From: JAYQKL01 sp049890195
Lineage (GTDB): Bacteria; Pseudomonadota; Alphaproteobacteria; RS24
DNA length: 64,000 nucleotides
Direction of reading: 5' to 3'
Assembly (NCBI GenBank): GCA_049890195.1
Contig: JBMHBY010000006.1
Span: forward strand, 124,001-188,000
The notes under the pieces are model-generated. The model did not search any database. It was not told where the DNA came from and was given only the letters and a program-made list of their open reading frames with translations. The position numbers were made by a program, and so were the translations under genes. Below are positions 1 through 10,950 of the stretch, one piece after another. Numbering within the stretch: the first letter of the stretch is position 1; every line of letters starts with the position of its first letter.

Positions 1-1488
<1,488 letters not shown>

Positions 1489-1521
1489 GTCATCCGCCGT
1501 CGCGCCTGCGACCGGCACAAG

Positions 1522-1555
1522 AAAACCCGCCCCCCTGAGGGGGCGGGTTTTTTTA
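1522..1555 (+). terminator. Rho-independent terminator after groL, probably bidirectional
   Basis: A GC-rich hairpin with arms AAACCCGCCCCC and GGGGGCGGGTTT around a 4-base loop is followed by a run of seven T. It lies 33 bases after the groL stop. The opposite strand also ends in a T-rich stretch, so it can also stop transcription of the SDR gene that converges on it. Confidence 0.93.
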
Positions 1556-1571
1556 TTGTCTGTTAATCCTG

Positions 1572-2342
1572 TCAGATATGCGCGATGGTTTCGCCACCAT
1601 CAATCACCATCGTCTGACCGGTCATGAAGGTGCCGGCGGAACTGGCCAGGAAAACCGCTGCACCGGCGATTTCATCAACATGACCGATGCGTTTCAATGG
1701 TGCACCGGCAACAGAACGCTCGAGAATTTCCTCATTGTCCCACAGGGCCTGCGAGAAATAGGTCTTGATCAGTCCGGGGGCGATGGCATTGGCGCGGATG
1801 TTGCTTTTGCCGTGCTCCACGGCAAGATTGCGGACCAGCCCCAGATCAGCAGCTTTTGAGATGCCATAGGCGCCAAGGACCTCCTGTCCGACCAGGCCGG
1901 CAATCGACGAGACAACAATAATGCTGCCGCCTTCACGTGCGCGCATGTGCGGCACTGACATGTTGGCCAGCCAGTGATTGGCTTTGACATTGCATTCCAG
2001 GATTTTGTCAAACGCATCATCCGGGCATTGCTCGGACGGGCCGAAATACGGATTAACCGCCGCATTGCAGACCAGAATATCCAGTCCGCCGAATGTCGCC
2101 ACGGTCTCGTCAACCAGGTTTTGCAACGCCGCCTTGTCCCCGATATGTGCCACAACGGTTTTGGCGCGGCCCGGAAATTTCTCATTGATGGCATTGGTGA
2201 CGGCATCGCATCCTTCGGCTTTGCGGCTTGAGACCACAACATTTGCGCCATGTTCGGCCATGCGGTGGGCAATCGCTTCGCCGATACCCCGTGACGCGCC
2301 GGTGATGATGGCTGTTTTGCCCGTTAGATCAAAAAGTGACAT
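1572..2342 (-). CDS. SDR family NAD(P)-dependent oxidoreductase
   Basis: A short-chain dehydrogenase/reductase of 256 residues. The N-terminal cofactor motif TGASRGIGEA, the CNAA variant of NNAG, the serine in VVSSIAG and the YGISK active site (YxxxK) are all visible, and the C terminus has the usual GQTMVIDGG. The start MSLFDLTGK is chosen because GGGGGA lies just upstream; an in-frame start 17 codons earlier would add an unrelated basic stretch. The substrate cannot be read from the sequence; homologues are often annotated as 3-oxoacyl or glucose dehydrogenases. It is divergent from the HAD hydrolase across about 80 bases and convergent with groL. Confidence 0.9.
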   Translation of the reverse strand: MSLFDLTGKTAIITGASRGIGEAIAHRMAEHGANVVVSSRKAEGCDAVTNAINEKFPGRAKTVVAHIGDKAALQNLVDETVATFGGLDILVCNAAVNPYFGPSEQCPDDAFDKILECNVKANHWLANMSVPHMRAREGGSIIVVSSIAGLVGQEVLGAYGISKAADLGLVRNLAVEHGKSNIRANAIAPGLIKTYFSQALWDNEEILERSVAGAPLKRIGHVDEIAGAAVFLASSAGTFMTGQTMVIDGGETIAHI

Positions 2343-2421
2343 GTTTTCCCCCATAAAATGTTTTCGAAACCTTATCCACTTCCGTCTTGCCACTCAACAA
2401 GAAATAGAGCATTTTGCGCTC

Positions 2422-3288
2422 ATGACTGATTTGGTTGTCCCTGAAAAAATCCCTGGCCTTGCGCCTTTGCGTAAGGAATATGATGTGCTGCTGTGCGATG
2501 TTTGGGGGGTCATACACAATGGATTGTGCTTGTTTGACGGGGTCAATCAGGCGTTGACCAGCTGGCGCGACAGTGGCGGCAAAGTCGTGTTGCTGACCAA
2601 TGCCCCGCGCCCCGCCGCCACTGTGCAAAAACGCCTCGACGCCCTGAATCTCGATCGCAAAGCCTATGATGACATCTTGTCATCCGGGGACGCCGCCCGC
2701 GACATGCTGAAAGAAAGAGCCGCACAGGGACAAGCGTGCCATTTTGTTGGCGCCGGCAAGGACACCGACCTGCTGGAGGGCATCGACATCAAGCTGACGT
2801 CGGCGGAGGATGCGGATTTCATTCTGCTGACCGGCATGGCCAATGACGAGGTGGAGACACCGGAGGATTACCGCGCCGCCATCGGCTTATGGAAAGAACA
2901 CAACCTCCCCCTGATCTGCGCCAATCCGGACCGCATTGTGCAGATTGGGGACAAGGTAATGTATTGCGCCGGAGCGCTGGCGGAAATTTATGAACAGATG
3001 GGCGGCCGGGTCATCTGGCTCGGCAAACCCTATCTGCCGATTTATGACACAGCCGCCGCCCGCATCAACAAATTGACGGATGTGCACAAATCAAAGGTTC
3101 TGGCCATAGGTGACGGGCATAAAACGGATGTGCCGGGCGCCAATGCCGCCGGCTATGACGTGCTGTATGTGACCGGCGGACTGGCCGAAACGCTGGATCA
3201 TCCGCCTGAAACCCCGGCCGAAGCCGCCGCATTTTTGTCGCAACATCACGCATTTGCGCACTATTGCCTCAAATATCTAGTATGGTGA
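2422..3288 (+). CDS. TIGR01459 family HAD-superfamily class IIA hydrolase
   Basis: A 288-residue NagD-like phosphatase. The nucleophile motif near the N terminus is LLCDVWGVIHNG, followed by the Thr motif LLTNAPRP, a class IIA cap, and the distal AIGDGHKTDVPGA motif that binds Mg. This subgroup (TIGR01459) is typical of alphaproteobacteria and usually lies beside ribF, as here. The physiological substrate is unknown. The start ATG at 2422 aligns with family N termini; the frame is open farther upstream but that part is antisense to the SDR gene. Only four bases separate its stop from ribF, so co-transcription is likely. Confidence 0.9.
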   Translation: MTDLVVPEKIPGLAPLRKEYDVLLCDVWGVIHNGLCLFDGVNQALTSWRDSGGKVVLLTNAPRPAATVQKRLDALNLDRKAYDDILSSGDAARDMLKERAAQGQACHFVGAGKDTDLLEGIDIKLTSAEDADFILLTGMANDEVETPEDYRAAIGLWKEHNLPLICANPDRIVQIGDKVMYCAGALAEIYEQMGGRVIWLGKPYLPIYDTAAARINKLTDVHKSKVLAIGDGHKTDVPGANAAGYDVLYVTGGLAETLDHPPETPAEAAAFLSQHHAFAHYCLKYLVW

Positions 3289-3292
3289 ACGC

Positions 3293-4255
3293 ATGAGCCT
3301 GTTTCGCACATTGGAGTCTCTCACTGATGCTTGCCGCAACGGTGTTGTCGTCATCGGGAATTTTGACGGCGTTCACAAAGGTCATCAGGCCGTGCTGGCG
3401 CAGGCCCGTAAGAAAGCTGAGAGTCTCGGCGGGGTCCCAGTCACGGTTTTGGTGTTTGATCCGCACCCCCGCCAATTTTTCGCGCCGCATGCCCCATCGC
3501 TGCGGCTGACGCGCCTGTTGACCCGCGCTGACCTGATTGAGCGCTTTGGCGGCGACCATACAGTCGCTCTGACATTCAACAAGGACATGGCTTCCATGTC
3601 GCCGGACGCTTTTGTTGATGACATCATCGTCTCTGCGCTGGGTGCCAAGGCTGTGTGCGTCGGTCATGATTTTCATTTCGGCAAACACCGGGCCGGCACG
3701 CCTGACATGCTCAAGACTTTCGGGGCTGACAAGGGATTCGAAGTCATCATCTTGGAGGCCGTCACGCCGGAGGAGCCGGGCGCCCGGCCTTATTCGTCCA
3801 CAGCCATCCGTGAATGCCTGACCCGCGGGGAAATCCGCCATGCCACCAAACTGCTCGGCCATTCCTGGCGCATGGAAAGTGAAATCTGCCACGGTGATGA
3901 GCGCGGACGCACCATCAATTTCCCGACCGCCAACCTCCAGTTGGATGATTACCATCTGCCGTTATTCGGGGTTTATGCCGTTCGCGCGGAGTTCAAAACG
4001 GGTGCTTATTCAGGCCAACAGTTTGACGGGGTTGCCAATCTCGGCATCCGGCCGAGTTTCGACACGGAAGCGCCCCGCCTGGAGGTGCATTTGTTCGGGT
4101 TTGACGCCATGGTCTATGGCGATATGCTGTCCGTCGCCCTGATTGACTTCATCCGCCCCGAACAGAAATTCGACTCGCTTGACGCCCTGAAGGCGCAGAT
4201 TGCAAAAGACGCCGAAAGCGCCAAGCTGATGCTTGCGGCTCAAGCCGCGGACTGA
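3293..4255 (+). CDS. ribF: Bifunctional riboflavin kinase / FMN adenylyltransferase
   Basis: RibF converts riboflavin to FMN and then to FAD in the cytoplasm. The N-terminal adenylyltransferase domain has the nucleotidyl-transferase signature GNFDGVHKGHQ (an HxGH-like motif) and the RPYSSTAIRE loop. The C-terminal flavokinase domain has GRTINFPTANLQL and GVYAVR. The 320 residues match full-length bacterial RibF. It lies between the HAD hydrolase (4 bases upstream) and ileS (12 bases downstream), a common alphaproteobacterial order. Confidence 0.97.
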   Translation: MSLFRTLESLTDACRNGVVVIGNFDGVHKGHQAVLAQARKKAESLGGVPVTVLVFDPHPRQFFAPHAPSLRLTRLLTRADLIERFGGDHTVALTFNKDMASMSPDAFVDDIIVSALGAKAVCVGHDFHFGKHRAGTPDMLKTFGADKGFEVIILEAVTPEEPGARPYSSTAIRECLTRGEIRHATKLLGHSWRMESEICHGDERGRTINFPTANLQLDDYHLPLFGVYAVRAEFKTGAYSGQQFDGVANLGIRPSFDTEAPRLEVHLFGFDAMVYGDMLSVALIDFIRPEQKFDSLDALKAQIAKDAESAKLMLAAQAAD

Positions 4256-4267
4256 TACAAACGGCGC

Positions 4268-7099
4268 ATGAGTGACACGACCAAAACCCCTGAAAACGGG
4301 CGGGACTACAAGGACACATTGAACCTCCCGCAAACCGATTTTCCGATGAAAGCCGGCCTGCCGAAACGCGAGCCGGATGTGCTGGCGTTTTGGAAAGACA
4401 CGCGGCTTTATGAAAACCTGCGCGCTGAGTCACAGGGGCGCGAGAAGTTCATCCTGCATGACGGGCCACCCTATGCAAACGGCAATCTGCATATCGGCCA
4501 TGCACTGAACAAAATCCTCAAGGACGTCACCACACGGGCGCAGCAGATGATGGGCAAGGACGCCGTATATGTCCCCGGCTGGGACTGCCACGGCCTGCCG
4601 ATTGAATGGAAGATTGAAGAGAAATACCGCAATAAGGGTCTGGACAAGGATGATGTGCCGGTCAAGGAGTTCCGGGCGGAATGCCGCAAATTCGCCGAGG
4701 AATGGGTCGCCATCCAAAGCGGGCAGTTCCAGCGGCTCGGCGTGGTCGGGGACTGGGACAACCCCTACACGACCATGGCTTTTGACGCCGAAGCCGCCAT
4801 TGTCGGCGAATTCCAGAAATTTGTCATGAATGGTGGACTGTATCGCGGCTCCAAGCCGGTGATGTGGTCAGCGGTCGAAAAAACCGCTCTGGCGGAGGCG
4901 GAAGTGGAATATGAAGAGCATGTTTCGCCCACCATTTTCGTCAAGTTTCCTGTCACAGACGGGCCGGCGGAGACTGAAGGCGCGTCCGTCGTCATCTGGA
5001 CGACAACACCCTGGACCATCCCGGCCAACCGGGCCGTCGCCTATTCGCCCAAGCTGACCTACGGCATCTATGACACCGGTGTTGAAAAGCTTGTTTTGTG
5101 CGACAGCCTGGCGGATCAGGTCATGCAGGCGGCAGAGATTGAAAATTATCAACGCCTTTGCAATGTCGAGTCACCGTCAGACATCACCTGCCAACACCCC
5201 TTTGCCGGGCATGGGTATGATTTTCCCGTCCCGCTGCTGCCGGGTGATTTCGTCACGGATGACACCGGCACGGGGCTGGTTCATATTGCCCCCGGGCATG
5301 GTCAGGACGACTTTGAGCTGGGGCTGAAGCACGGCCTTGACATCCCGTTCACCGTGGATGAGGCCGGTGTTTATCTGGACCATGTGCCGCTGTTTGCCGG
5401 CAAATGCGTGATTGATCAAAAGGGTAAAATGGGCGATGCCAATGGCGCCGTCATTGGTCAGCTGGTTGACAGCGACCGCCTGCTGGCCAAAGGCAAGCTG
5501 CGCCATCAATACCCGCACAGCTGGCGTTCCCGCGCGCCGTTGATTTTCCGCAATACGCCGCAATGGTTCATTTCCATGGACACCAATGATTTGCGGGCCA
5601 CCGCCTTGAGTGAAATCGATACGGTGCGCTGGGTGCCCGAAGCCGGACGCAACCGCATCCACGCCATGATTGAAAGCCGCCCGGACTGGGTCATCTCCCG
5701 CCAGCGGAGCTGGGGGGTTCCGCTGACGGTTTTTGTGCATAAGGACACCGGTGAAATTTTACGTGACGCGGCCGTCAACGCCCGCATTGTCGCCGCCGTC
5801 AAAACCGACGGCGCCGACGCCTGGTTTGAGCGGTCCGCACAGGATTTTCTTGGCCCCGACTATGCGGCGGAAGATTATGAGCAGGTCATGGATGTTTTGG
5901 ATGTCTGGTTTGACAGCGGCACGACCCATGCCTTTGTACTGGAGAACCGGGAGGATTTGCACTCCCCCGCCGACGTCTATCTGGAGGGTTCCGACCAGCA
6001 TCGCGGCTGGTTTCACTCCTCATTGTTGGAAAGCTGCGGCACACGCGGGCAGGCGCCCTACAAAGCGGTGGTGACACATGGTTTTGTGATGGACGAAAAA
6101 GGCCGCAAAATGTCCAAATCGGCGGGCAATGTGGTTGATCCGCTGAAGGTCATCCAACAGTCGGGCGCCGACATCATCCGCCTGTGGGTCATGAGTTCGG
6201 ATTATTCGGAGGATCTGCGCATCGGCCCGGAAATCATCAAATCCAACACGGACGCCTACCGTAAAATGCGCAACACCTTCCGTTTCATGCTCGGCAACCT
6301 GAACGGGTTTACTGATGCCGAGCGCGTGGTGCTGGAGGACATGCCGGAGCTTGAGCGCCTGATGCTGCACCGCCTTCATGCCTTGGATGCACTGGTGCGC
6401 AAGGGCTATAATGATTTTGATTTCCGCAGAATTTATCAGGCGTTGTTCAATTTCATGACGCTTGACCTGTCTTCCTTTTATTTCGACATCCGCAAGGACA
6501 CCCTCTATTGCGACTCACCCAACAGCACAGTCAGGAAGGCCTGCCGCACCGTGATGGATGAGGTCTTCACCTGTCTGACCGCCTGGCTGTCACCGATGTT
6601 GTGCTTCACCATGGAGGAGATCTGGCAGTCGCGCTTTGGTGACGCCAAGCGGTCGGTCCATTTGCGCCAGTTCCCCGACGTTCCGGCGGCGTGGTCAAAT
6701 CCGGAGTTGGAAACGCGCTGGGACAGCATCAAAGCGGTCAGGAAGGTTGTCACCGGCGCGCTCGAAATCGAACGCCGCGAAAAGCGCATCGGCTCCAGCC
6801 TTGAAGCGGCACCGGTGGTCTATATTGAAGATGACGCCCTGCTCGCCCTGGCCGCCGGGCAGAACATGGCCGACATTTGCATCACATCGCAGATTGAACT
6901 GCGCCCCGGCCCAGCGCCGGACGGCAGCTTCACGCTGGATGAGGTCGCCGGCGTCGGGGTTCAACCGGCCCTGGCCGAAGGCAACAAATGCCAACGCTCC
7001 TGGAAAATCCTGCCTGAGGTCGGCACTGATGCAGACTATCCCGACCTGACCCTGCGCGACGCAGAGGCTGTGAAGGAATTTGATGGCCAGCAAGCTTAA
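4268..7099 (+). CDS. ileS: Isoleucyl-tRNA synthetase
   Basis: A class I aminoacyl-tRNA synthetase of 943 residues that charges tRNA-Ile. The ATP-binding HIGH motif occurs in NGNLHIGHALNK, the KMSKS loop in GRKMSKSAGN, and the editing (CP1) domain carries TTTPWTIPANRA. The anticodon-binding region follows. The C-terminal tail keeps the shape of the usual zinc-binding knuckle (KCQRSWKILPEVG) but only one of the expected four cysteines remains, so zinc is probably not bound there. The last 17 bases overlap lspA. Confidence 0.98.
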   Translation: MSDTTKTPENGRDYKDTLNLPQTDFPMKAGLPKREPDVLAFWKDTRLYENLRAESQGREKFILHDGPPYANGNLHIGHALNKILKDVTTRAQQMMGKDAVYVPGWDCHGLPIEWKIEEKYRNKGLDKDDVPVKEFRAECRKFAEEWVAIQSGQFQRLGVVGDWDNPYTTMAFDAEAAIVGEFQKFVMNGGLYRGSKPVMWSAVEKTALAEAEVEYEEHVSPTIFVKFPVTDGPAETEGASVVIWTTTPWTIPANRAVAYSPKLTYGIYDTGVEKLVLCDSLADQVMQAAEIENYQRLCNVESPSDITCQHPFAGHGYDFPVPLLPGDFVTDDTGTGLVHIAPGHGQDDFELGLKHGLDIPFTVDEAGVYLDHVPLFAGKCVIDQKGKMGDANGAVIGQLVDSDRLLAKGKLRHQYPHSWRSRAPLIFRNTPQWFISMDTNDLRATALSEIDTVRWVPEAGRNRIHAMIESRPDWVISRQRSWGVPLTVFVHKDTGEILRDAAVNARIVAAVKTDGADAWFERSAQDFLGPDYAAEDYEQVMDVLDVWFDSGTTHAFVLENREDLHSPADVYLEGSDQHRGWFHSSLLESCGTRGQAPYKAVVTHGFVMDEKGRKMSKSAGNVVDPLKVIQQSGADIIRLWVMSSDYSEDLRIGPEIIKSNTDAYRKMRNTFRFMLGNLNGFTDAERVVLEDMPELERLMLHRLHALDALVRKGYNDFDFRRIYQALFNFMTLDLSSFYFDIRKDTLYCDSPNSTVRKACRTVMDEVFTCLTAWLSPMLCFTMEEIWQSRFGDAKRSVHLRQFPDVPAAWSNPELETRWDSIKAVRKVVTGALEIERREKRIGSSLEAAPVVYIEDDALLALAAGQNMADICITSQIELRPGPAPDGSFTLDEVAGVGVQPALAEGNKCQRSWKILPEVGTDADYPDLTLRDAEAVKEFDGQQA

Positions 7100-7601
7100 G
7101 CTGACACTGGCTGCGTTCCGTCACCCCGGCCCGCCCAGACGGGCCTTACCCTGGTTGTTTGGTGCCGCCCTTGCTGATCAACTGAGCAAGTGGTTGATCC
7201 TGTTCAGCCCTGTGGACAAAGCCCCGCTGCAGGTTAGCCCGTTCCTTGATTTTGTCCTGGTCTGGAACACCGGCATCAGTTACGGCCTGTTCAGCGGCAA
7301 TGGCCGCACCGGTCAACTGGTGATGGTGGCGCTCACCCTGCTTATCTGTCTGTTTTTCGTGTGGATGCTGAGCGAAGCAAAAACCCGACTCGGTGCATCC
7401 GGCATGGCGCTGATTATTGGAGGCGCACTCGGCAACGTCATTGACCGCATCATCCATGGCGCCGTCGTGGATTTCATCAGCCTGCATTACCGCGATTATT
7501 ACTGGTATGTCTTTAATCTTGCTGACATTTGGATTACAGTGGGATGTATATTAGTTTTGATTGACAGTTTTATGCAAAATGATGAAGCTGTCGAACCATA
7601 A
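7083..7601 (+). CDS. lspA: Lipoprotein signal peptidase (signal peptidase II)
   Basis: An inner-membrane aspartyl protease that removes signal peptides from diacylglyceryl-modified prolipoproteins. Family boxes are seen in order: ADQLSKWL, VWNTGISYGLF, GGALGNVIDR with the downstream VVDF aspartate, and FNLADIWI with the second catalytic aspartate. Four hydrophobic segments are present in about 172 residues. The ATG at 7083 is preceded by GAAGGA five bases upstream; a TTG one codon earlier is possible but less likely. The start overlaps the end of ileS, implying translational coupling. The next gene encodes a lipoprotein, a substrate class of this enzyme. Confidence 0.97.
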   Translation: MASKLKLTLAAFRHPGPPRRALPWLFGAALADQLSKWLILFSPVDKAPLQVSPFLDFVLVWNTGISYGLFSGNGRTGQLVMVALTLLICLFFVWMLSEAKTRLGASGMALIIGGALGNVIDRIIHGAVVDFISLHYRDYYWYVFNLADIWITVGCILVLIDSFMQNDEAVEP

Positions 7602-7625
7602 CAGGATTTCAAAGGTCACACGAGC

Positions 7626-8186
7626 ATGTCTCTCCACAAAAAAATCATGAAAAACACAGTCCTAATGTCCGCCAGCGCGCTGATGCTTGCCGCCTGCGGG
7701 GATGACATCAGCGACACATTCGGCTATGGCAAAAACGCCCCGGATGAGTTTGCCGTCGTCACCAAGGCGCCGCTGATCCTGCCGCCGGATTATTCGCTGC
7801 GCCCGCCCACCAAAACAGGGGAAAAGCGGGACGTGCGTGCCCCCCGCGAACAGGCCAAAGAGATCCTGACCGGCTCCGCCACCTCTGCGAGCGCTGCCCT
7901 TTCCGCCGGGGAACAAATGCTGCTGGCCAAGGCTGACGCCGTTGACAGCAGCAATGACATCCGCGACCAGATTGAGGCGGACGGCAAAACAACCATCCGC
8001 AAAGAAACGGGTTTTGTTGAAAACCTGCTGTTCGGCGAAGACATGCCATCCTCTCAAATCATTGACCCCGAGGCGGAGGCCAAACGGCTGGAAACCAATA
8101 AAAAGCAAGGCAAACAACCCAATGAGGGCAAGTCTGAGCTGATCACCGGCGAATGGTCCACCCTTGACACCAATCTGGGTGAATAA
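7626..8186 (+). CDS. DUF3035 lipoprotein, BamF-like subunit of outer-membrane assembly
   Basis: A 186-residue predicted lipoprotein. The signal sequence ends in the lipobox LAAC (Cys at about residue 22). The mature N terminus carries the family motif VVTKAPLILPPDY and then becomes hydrophilic and low in predicted structure. In Caulobacter a DUF3035 protein has been described as BamF, an alphaproteobacterial subunit of the beta-barrel assembly machine; that assignment is from family knowledge, not shown here. Its place between lspA and the two M16 peptidases is conserved in many alphaproteobacteria. Confidence 0.85.
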   Translation: MSLHKKIMKNTVLMSASALMLAACGDDISDTFGYGKNAPDEFAVVTKAPLILPPDYSLRPPTKTGEKRDVRAPREQAKEILTGSATSASAALSAGEQMLLAKADAVDSSNDIRDQIEADGKTTIRKETGFVENLLFGEDMPSSQIIDPEAEAKRLETNKKQGKQPNEGKSELITGEWSTLDTNLGE

Positions 8187-8193
8187 ACCCTGA

Positions 8194-9624
8194 ATGGACC
8201 GCAAGCCACGTAATCCGCCGTCCCGCAGTCAAACCAATCCCATAGTTTACCCCGCTTTGGCAGCGCTTATGATGGCAGCGGCCATTATATCGGTTGCCCT
8301 CGAGGTTCCGACCGCTCGCACCGGGACCGGCCTCCTGCCGGCCCTGTCCCCGGCATGGGAAACAGATGTGTTGGACAATGGCATGCAGGTGTTTGTGTTG
8401 ACCAACAGACGCGTGCCGGTCGTCACCCACATGCTCTGGTACAAGGTCGGCTCGGCCGATGAGCCGGCCGGGAAATCAGGAATTGCCCATTATTTTGAGC
8501 ATTTGATGTTCAAGGGCACACCGACAATTCCGGCGGGGGCGTTCTCCAAACGGGTGGCGGCCCTTGGCGGCAGTGACAATGCTTTCACCTCCTATGACTA
8601 CACTGCCTATTTCCAGCGCATCGCCGCTGATCAGCTGGAGACCGTTATGGCGATGGAAGCCGACCGGATGCGCAATCTTGTTTTGTCGCAGGATCTGATA
8701 TTGGCGGAGCGTGATGTTGTCCTGGAGGAGCGCTCGGTCCGCACCGACACCAACCCCGCCGCATTGCTGGATGAACGCATGAACAAGGCGCTTTATGGTG
8801 ACCACCCCTACGGCATCCCGGTCATTGGCTGGCGGACGGAGATTGAAGCCCTGACCCTTGCCGATGCGGAGGCGTTTTATGACAGGTTTTATGCGCCCGA
8901 CAATGCCGTTCTGGTCGTCGTCGGGGATACCGACATGGCCGAGGTCAGAACGCTCGCCCAACGTCATTACGGCCCTGTTCCGGCGCAGAACCGACCGCGT
9001 GACGCCCGCCCGCGGATAAAAAGGCTGACGGCGCCAGTGCGTCTTGAACGCCGCGATCCGCGGACATTGCAGACCCAATGGTCCCGCTATTATCAATTGT
9101 TCCTGCCGAAAGACAAAACACAACGGGCCGAGGATACAGCGGCATTGGATGTGCTGACGGAGATCTTGGACAGCGGCACATTGGGGCGCATGTATAAAAG
9201 TCTTGTCTCAGACCGACGGCTTGCCAGCCATGTCAGCGCCTATGCCGACACGGAGGGTATTGATGACGGCTATATCAGCCTGCGTATCACGCCGCATAAC
9301 ACCGCGTCCATCTCCGAGCTTGAGGACACCCTTGCCCAGACCTTAAACAGGCTCAGACAAGAGCCTGTGAGCGCAGCAGAACTGCACCGCGCCAAAACCA
9401 AACTGCTGTCGGATTACATTTATGCCCAGGACAGCCAATATATGATGGCGCGCATTTTCGGCACCGCTTTGGTGTATGGGCACACGCCGGATTATATCGG
9501 GGCCTGGGTGCGCAGTGTTGAAGCGGTGACGGAAGCGGATGTCATGCGGGTGGCGCAAACCTATTTTGATATCAACCAAAGTGTCACCGGCATTTTGCTG
9601 CCTGAACAGGAGACCCGGCCATGA
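8194..9624 (+). CDS. M16 family zinc metallopeptidase, catalytically competent subunit
   Basis: A pitrilysin/insulinase-type peptidase of 476 residues. The inverted zinc motif HxxEH is present as HYFEH at residues 99-103, with the downstream glutamate in ERDVVLEERS. A hydrophobic segment near residues 22-40 (ALMMAAAIISVAL) can act as an uncleaved anchor or signal peptide, placing the enzyme in the periplasm. It overlaps the second M16 gene by four bases (ATGA). Such adjacent pairs usually form a heterodimer with one active and one inactive half. The substrate is unknown. Confidence 0.93.
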   Translation: MDRKPRNPPSRSQTNPIVYPALAALMMAAAIISVALEVPTARTGTGLLPALSPAWETDVLDNGMQVFVLTNRRVPVVTHMLWYKVGSADEPAGKSGIAHYFEHLMFKGTPTIPAGAFSKRVAALGGSDNAFTSYDYTAYFQRIAADQLETVMAMEADRMRNLVLSQDLILAERDVVLEERSVRTDTNPAALLDERMNKALYGDHPYGIPVIGWRTEIEALTLADAEAFYDRFYAPDNAVLVVVGDTDMAEVRTLAQRHYGPVPAQNRPRDARPRIKRLTAPVRLERRDPRTLQTQWSRYYQLFLPKDKTQRAEDTAALDVLTEILDSGTLGRMYKSLVSDRRLASHVSAYADTEGIDDGYISLRITPHNTASISELEDTLAQTLNRLRQEPVSAAELHRAKTKLLSDYIYAQDSQYMMARIFGTALVYGHTPDYIGAWVRSVEAVTEADVMRVAQTYFDINQSVTGILLPEQETRP

Positions 9625-10940
9625 GTGTCCGACTGTTGATGGTTTTCTGTGTCTTTGTACTGCTCATCATGCCGGCCCGCGCCATTGATTTGGCGGTTCA
9701 GGAACTGACAACCAAAAGCGGTGTCAGATTCTGGTTTGTTGAGGATAAAACACTGCCGATCATCAACGTCCGCATGTCCTGGCGTGGTGGGGCGGGCACC
9801 GAAACTGCCGACACAAACGGGTTGACGCGTTTCATGGTCAGCCTTTTGGATGAGGGCGCTGGCTCCCATAAGGCGGGGGCGTTCAAGGCCGCCCTGGTCG
9901 AAAACGGCATCAGGTTGGGTTTCAGTGCAGATCTTGAAAACATCACCGGGACGGTGCAATGCCTGACAAGCAACCAGGACAAGGCCTTTGCCCTGCTCAA
10001 GCTGGCTCTGCAGCAGCCCCGTTTTGACGATGAGGCTATTGAACGGATGCGCACCACACTGATCAATGGCCGCAAAAGCGCGCTCGGCAACCCGCGTGTG
10101 CTGAACAGTGAGAACTGGTGGCGACTGGCGTTCGGCGAACACCCCTATGCCAGACCGGTTGCGGGGTCGATCGAAAACCTCAAAACATTCAACAAAGCTG
10201 ACATCATTGCGGCCCATCACGCACATCTCGCACGCGACAACCTGATCCTGACAATTGTCGGGCACATCAGCGCGCAAGCTGCAAAAGAGGCAGTCGAGGA
10301 TGTCTTCAGTGGTCTCCCGGCAAAATCAACGTCACCCCCCGTGGCAGACGTTTCGATGATGGCAGACGGCACCACTGCCCGGCTTGATTACCCAACCCCT
10401 CAGGCCGAAATCCTGTTCGGGCTGCAGGGGATTCCATATCAGGACCCGGACTATTTCGCCGCTTATGTAATGAATTACATTCTCGCCGGCGGCGGGTTTT
10501 CGTCCCGGCTGATGGAGGAAATCAGGGAAAAGAGGGGATTGGCCTATGGTGTTTATGCAAGCTTGGGTAATTATCAGCATGCCAGCATCTGGCGCGGCAA
10601 CATCGCCACGGCACCCGACAACATCGAGACGGCGTTGTCTTTGCTGAAACGGGAAATCAAGCGCATCAAAGACACCCCGGTCAGCGCGGAAGAGCTGGAC
10701 AGTGCCAAATCGTATCTTACGGGCGCCTTTTATATGCGGTTTGACAGCAGCCGGAAAATCGCCGGCCAGCTGCATGGCCTTCAGTTGATCGGTTTTCAAA
10801 AAGACTACATCAAAACGCGTAATGACCGGATACAAAGTGTCACGGTGGACCAGGTGCAGGCGGTCGCCCGTCGGCTGTTGCATGAGGACAGGCTGAAAAT
10901 CAGCATTATCGCCAACACGCTTGAAGCTGAAACAGACTGA
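9621..10940 (+). CDS. M16 family peptidase-like protein, non-catalytic partner
   Basis: A 439-residue exported M16 homologue with a signal peptide ending PARA. Where the first M16 gene has HxxEH, this protein has NGLTRFMVSLLDEG, so the zinc site is missing. It keeps the C-terminal R/Y region (GGFSSRLMEEIREKRGLAYG) that completes the active site of the partner in known M16 heterodimers. Co-translation is implied by the ATGA overlap. The pair probably degrades peptides in the periplasm. Confidence 0.92.
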   Translation: MSVRLLMVFCVFVLLIMPARAIDLAVQELTTKSGVRFWFVEDKTLPIINVRMSWRGGAGTETADTNGLTRFMVSLLDEGAGSHKAGAFKAALVENGIRLGFSADLENITGTVQCLTSNQDKAFALLKLALQQPRFDDEAIERMRTTLINGRKSALGNPRVLNSENWWRLAFGEHPYARPVAGSIENLKTFNKADIIAAHHAHLARDNLILTIVGHISAQAAKEAVEDVFSGLPAKSTSPPVADVSMMADGTTARLDYPTPQAEILFGLQGIPYQDPDYFAAYVMNYILAGGGFSSRLMEEIREKRGLAYGVYASLGNYQHASIWRGNIATAPDNIETALSLLKREIKRIKDTPVSAEELDSAKSYLTGAFYMRFDSSRKIAGQLHGLQLIGFQKDYIKTRNDRIQSVTVDQVQAVARRLLHEDRLKISIIANTLEAETD

Positions 10941-10950
10941 GCGGAACCCC

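Noticed and set aside
1978..2421. N-terminal extension of the HAD hydrolase across the SDR gene
   Set aside because: The frame is open but antisense to SDR coding sequence, and the conserved N terminus begins at 2422.
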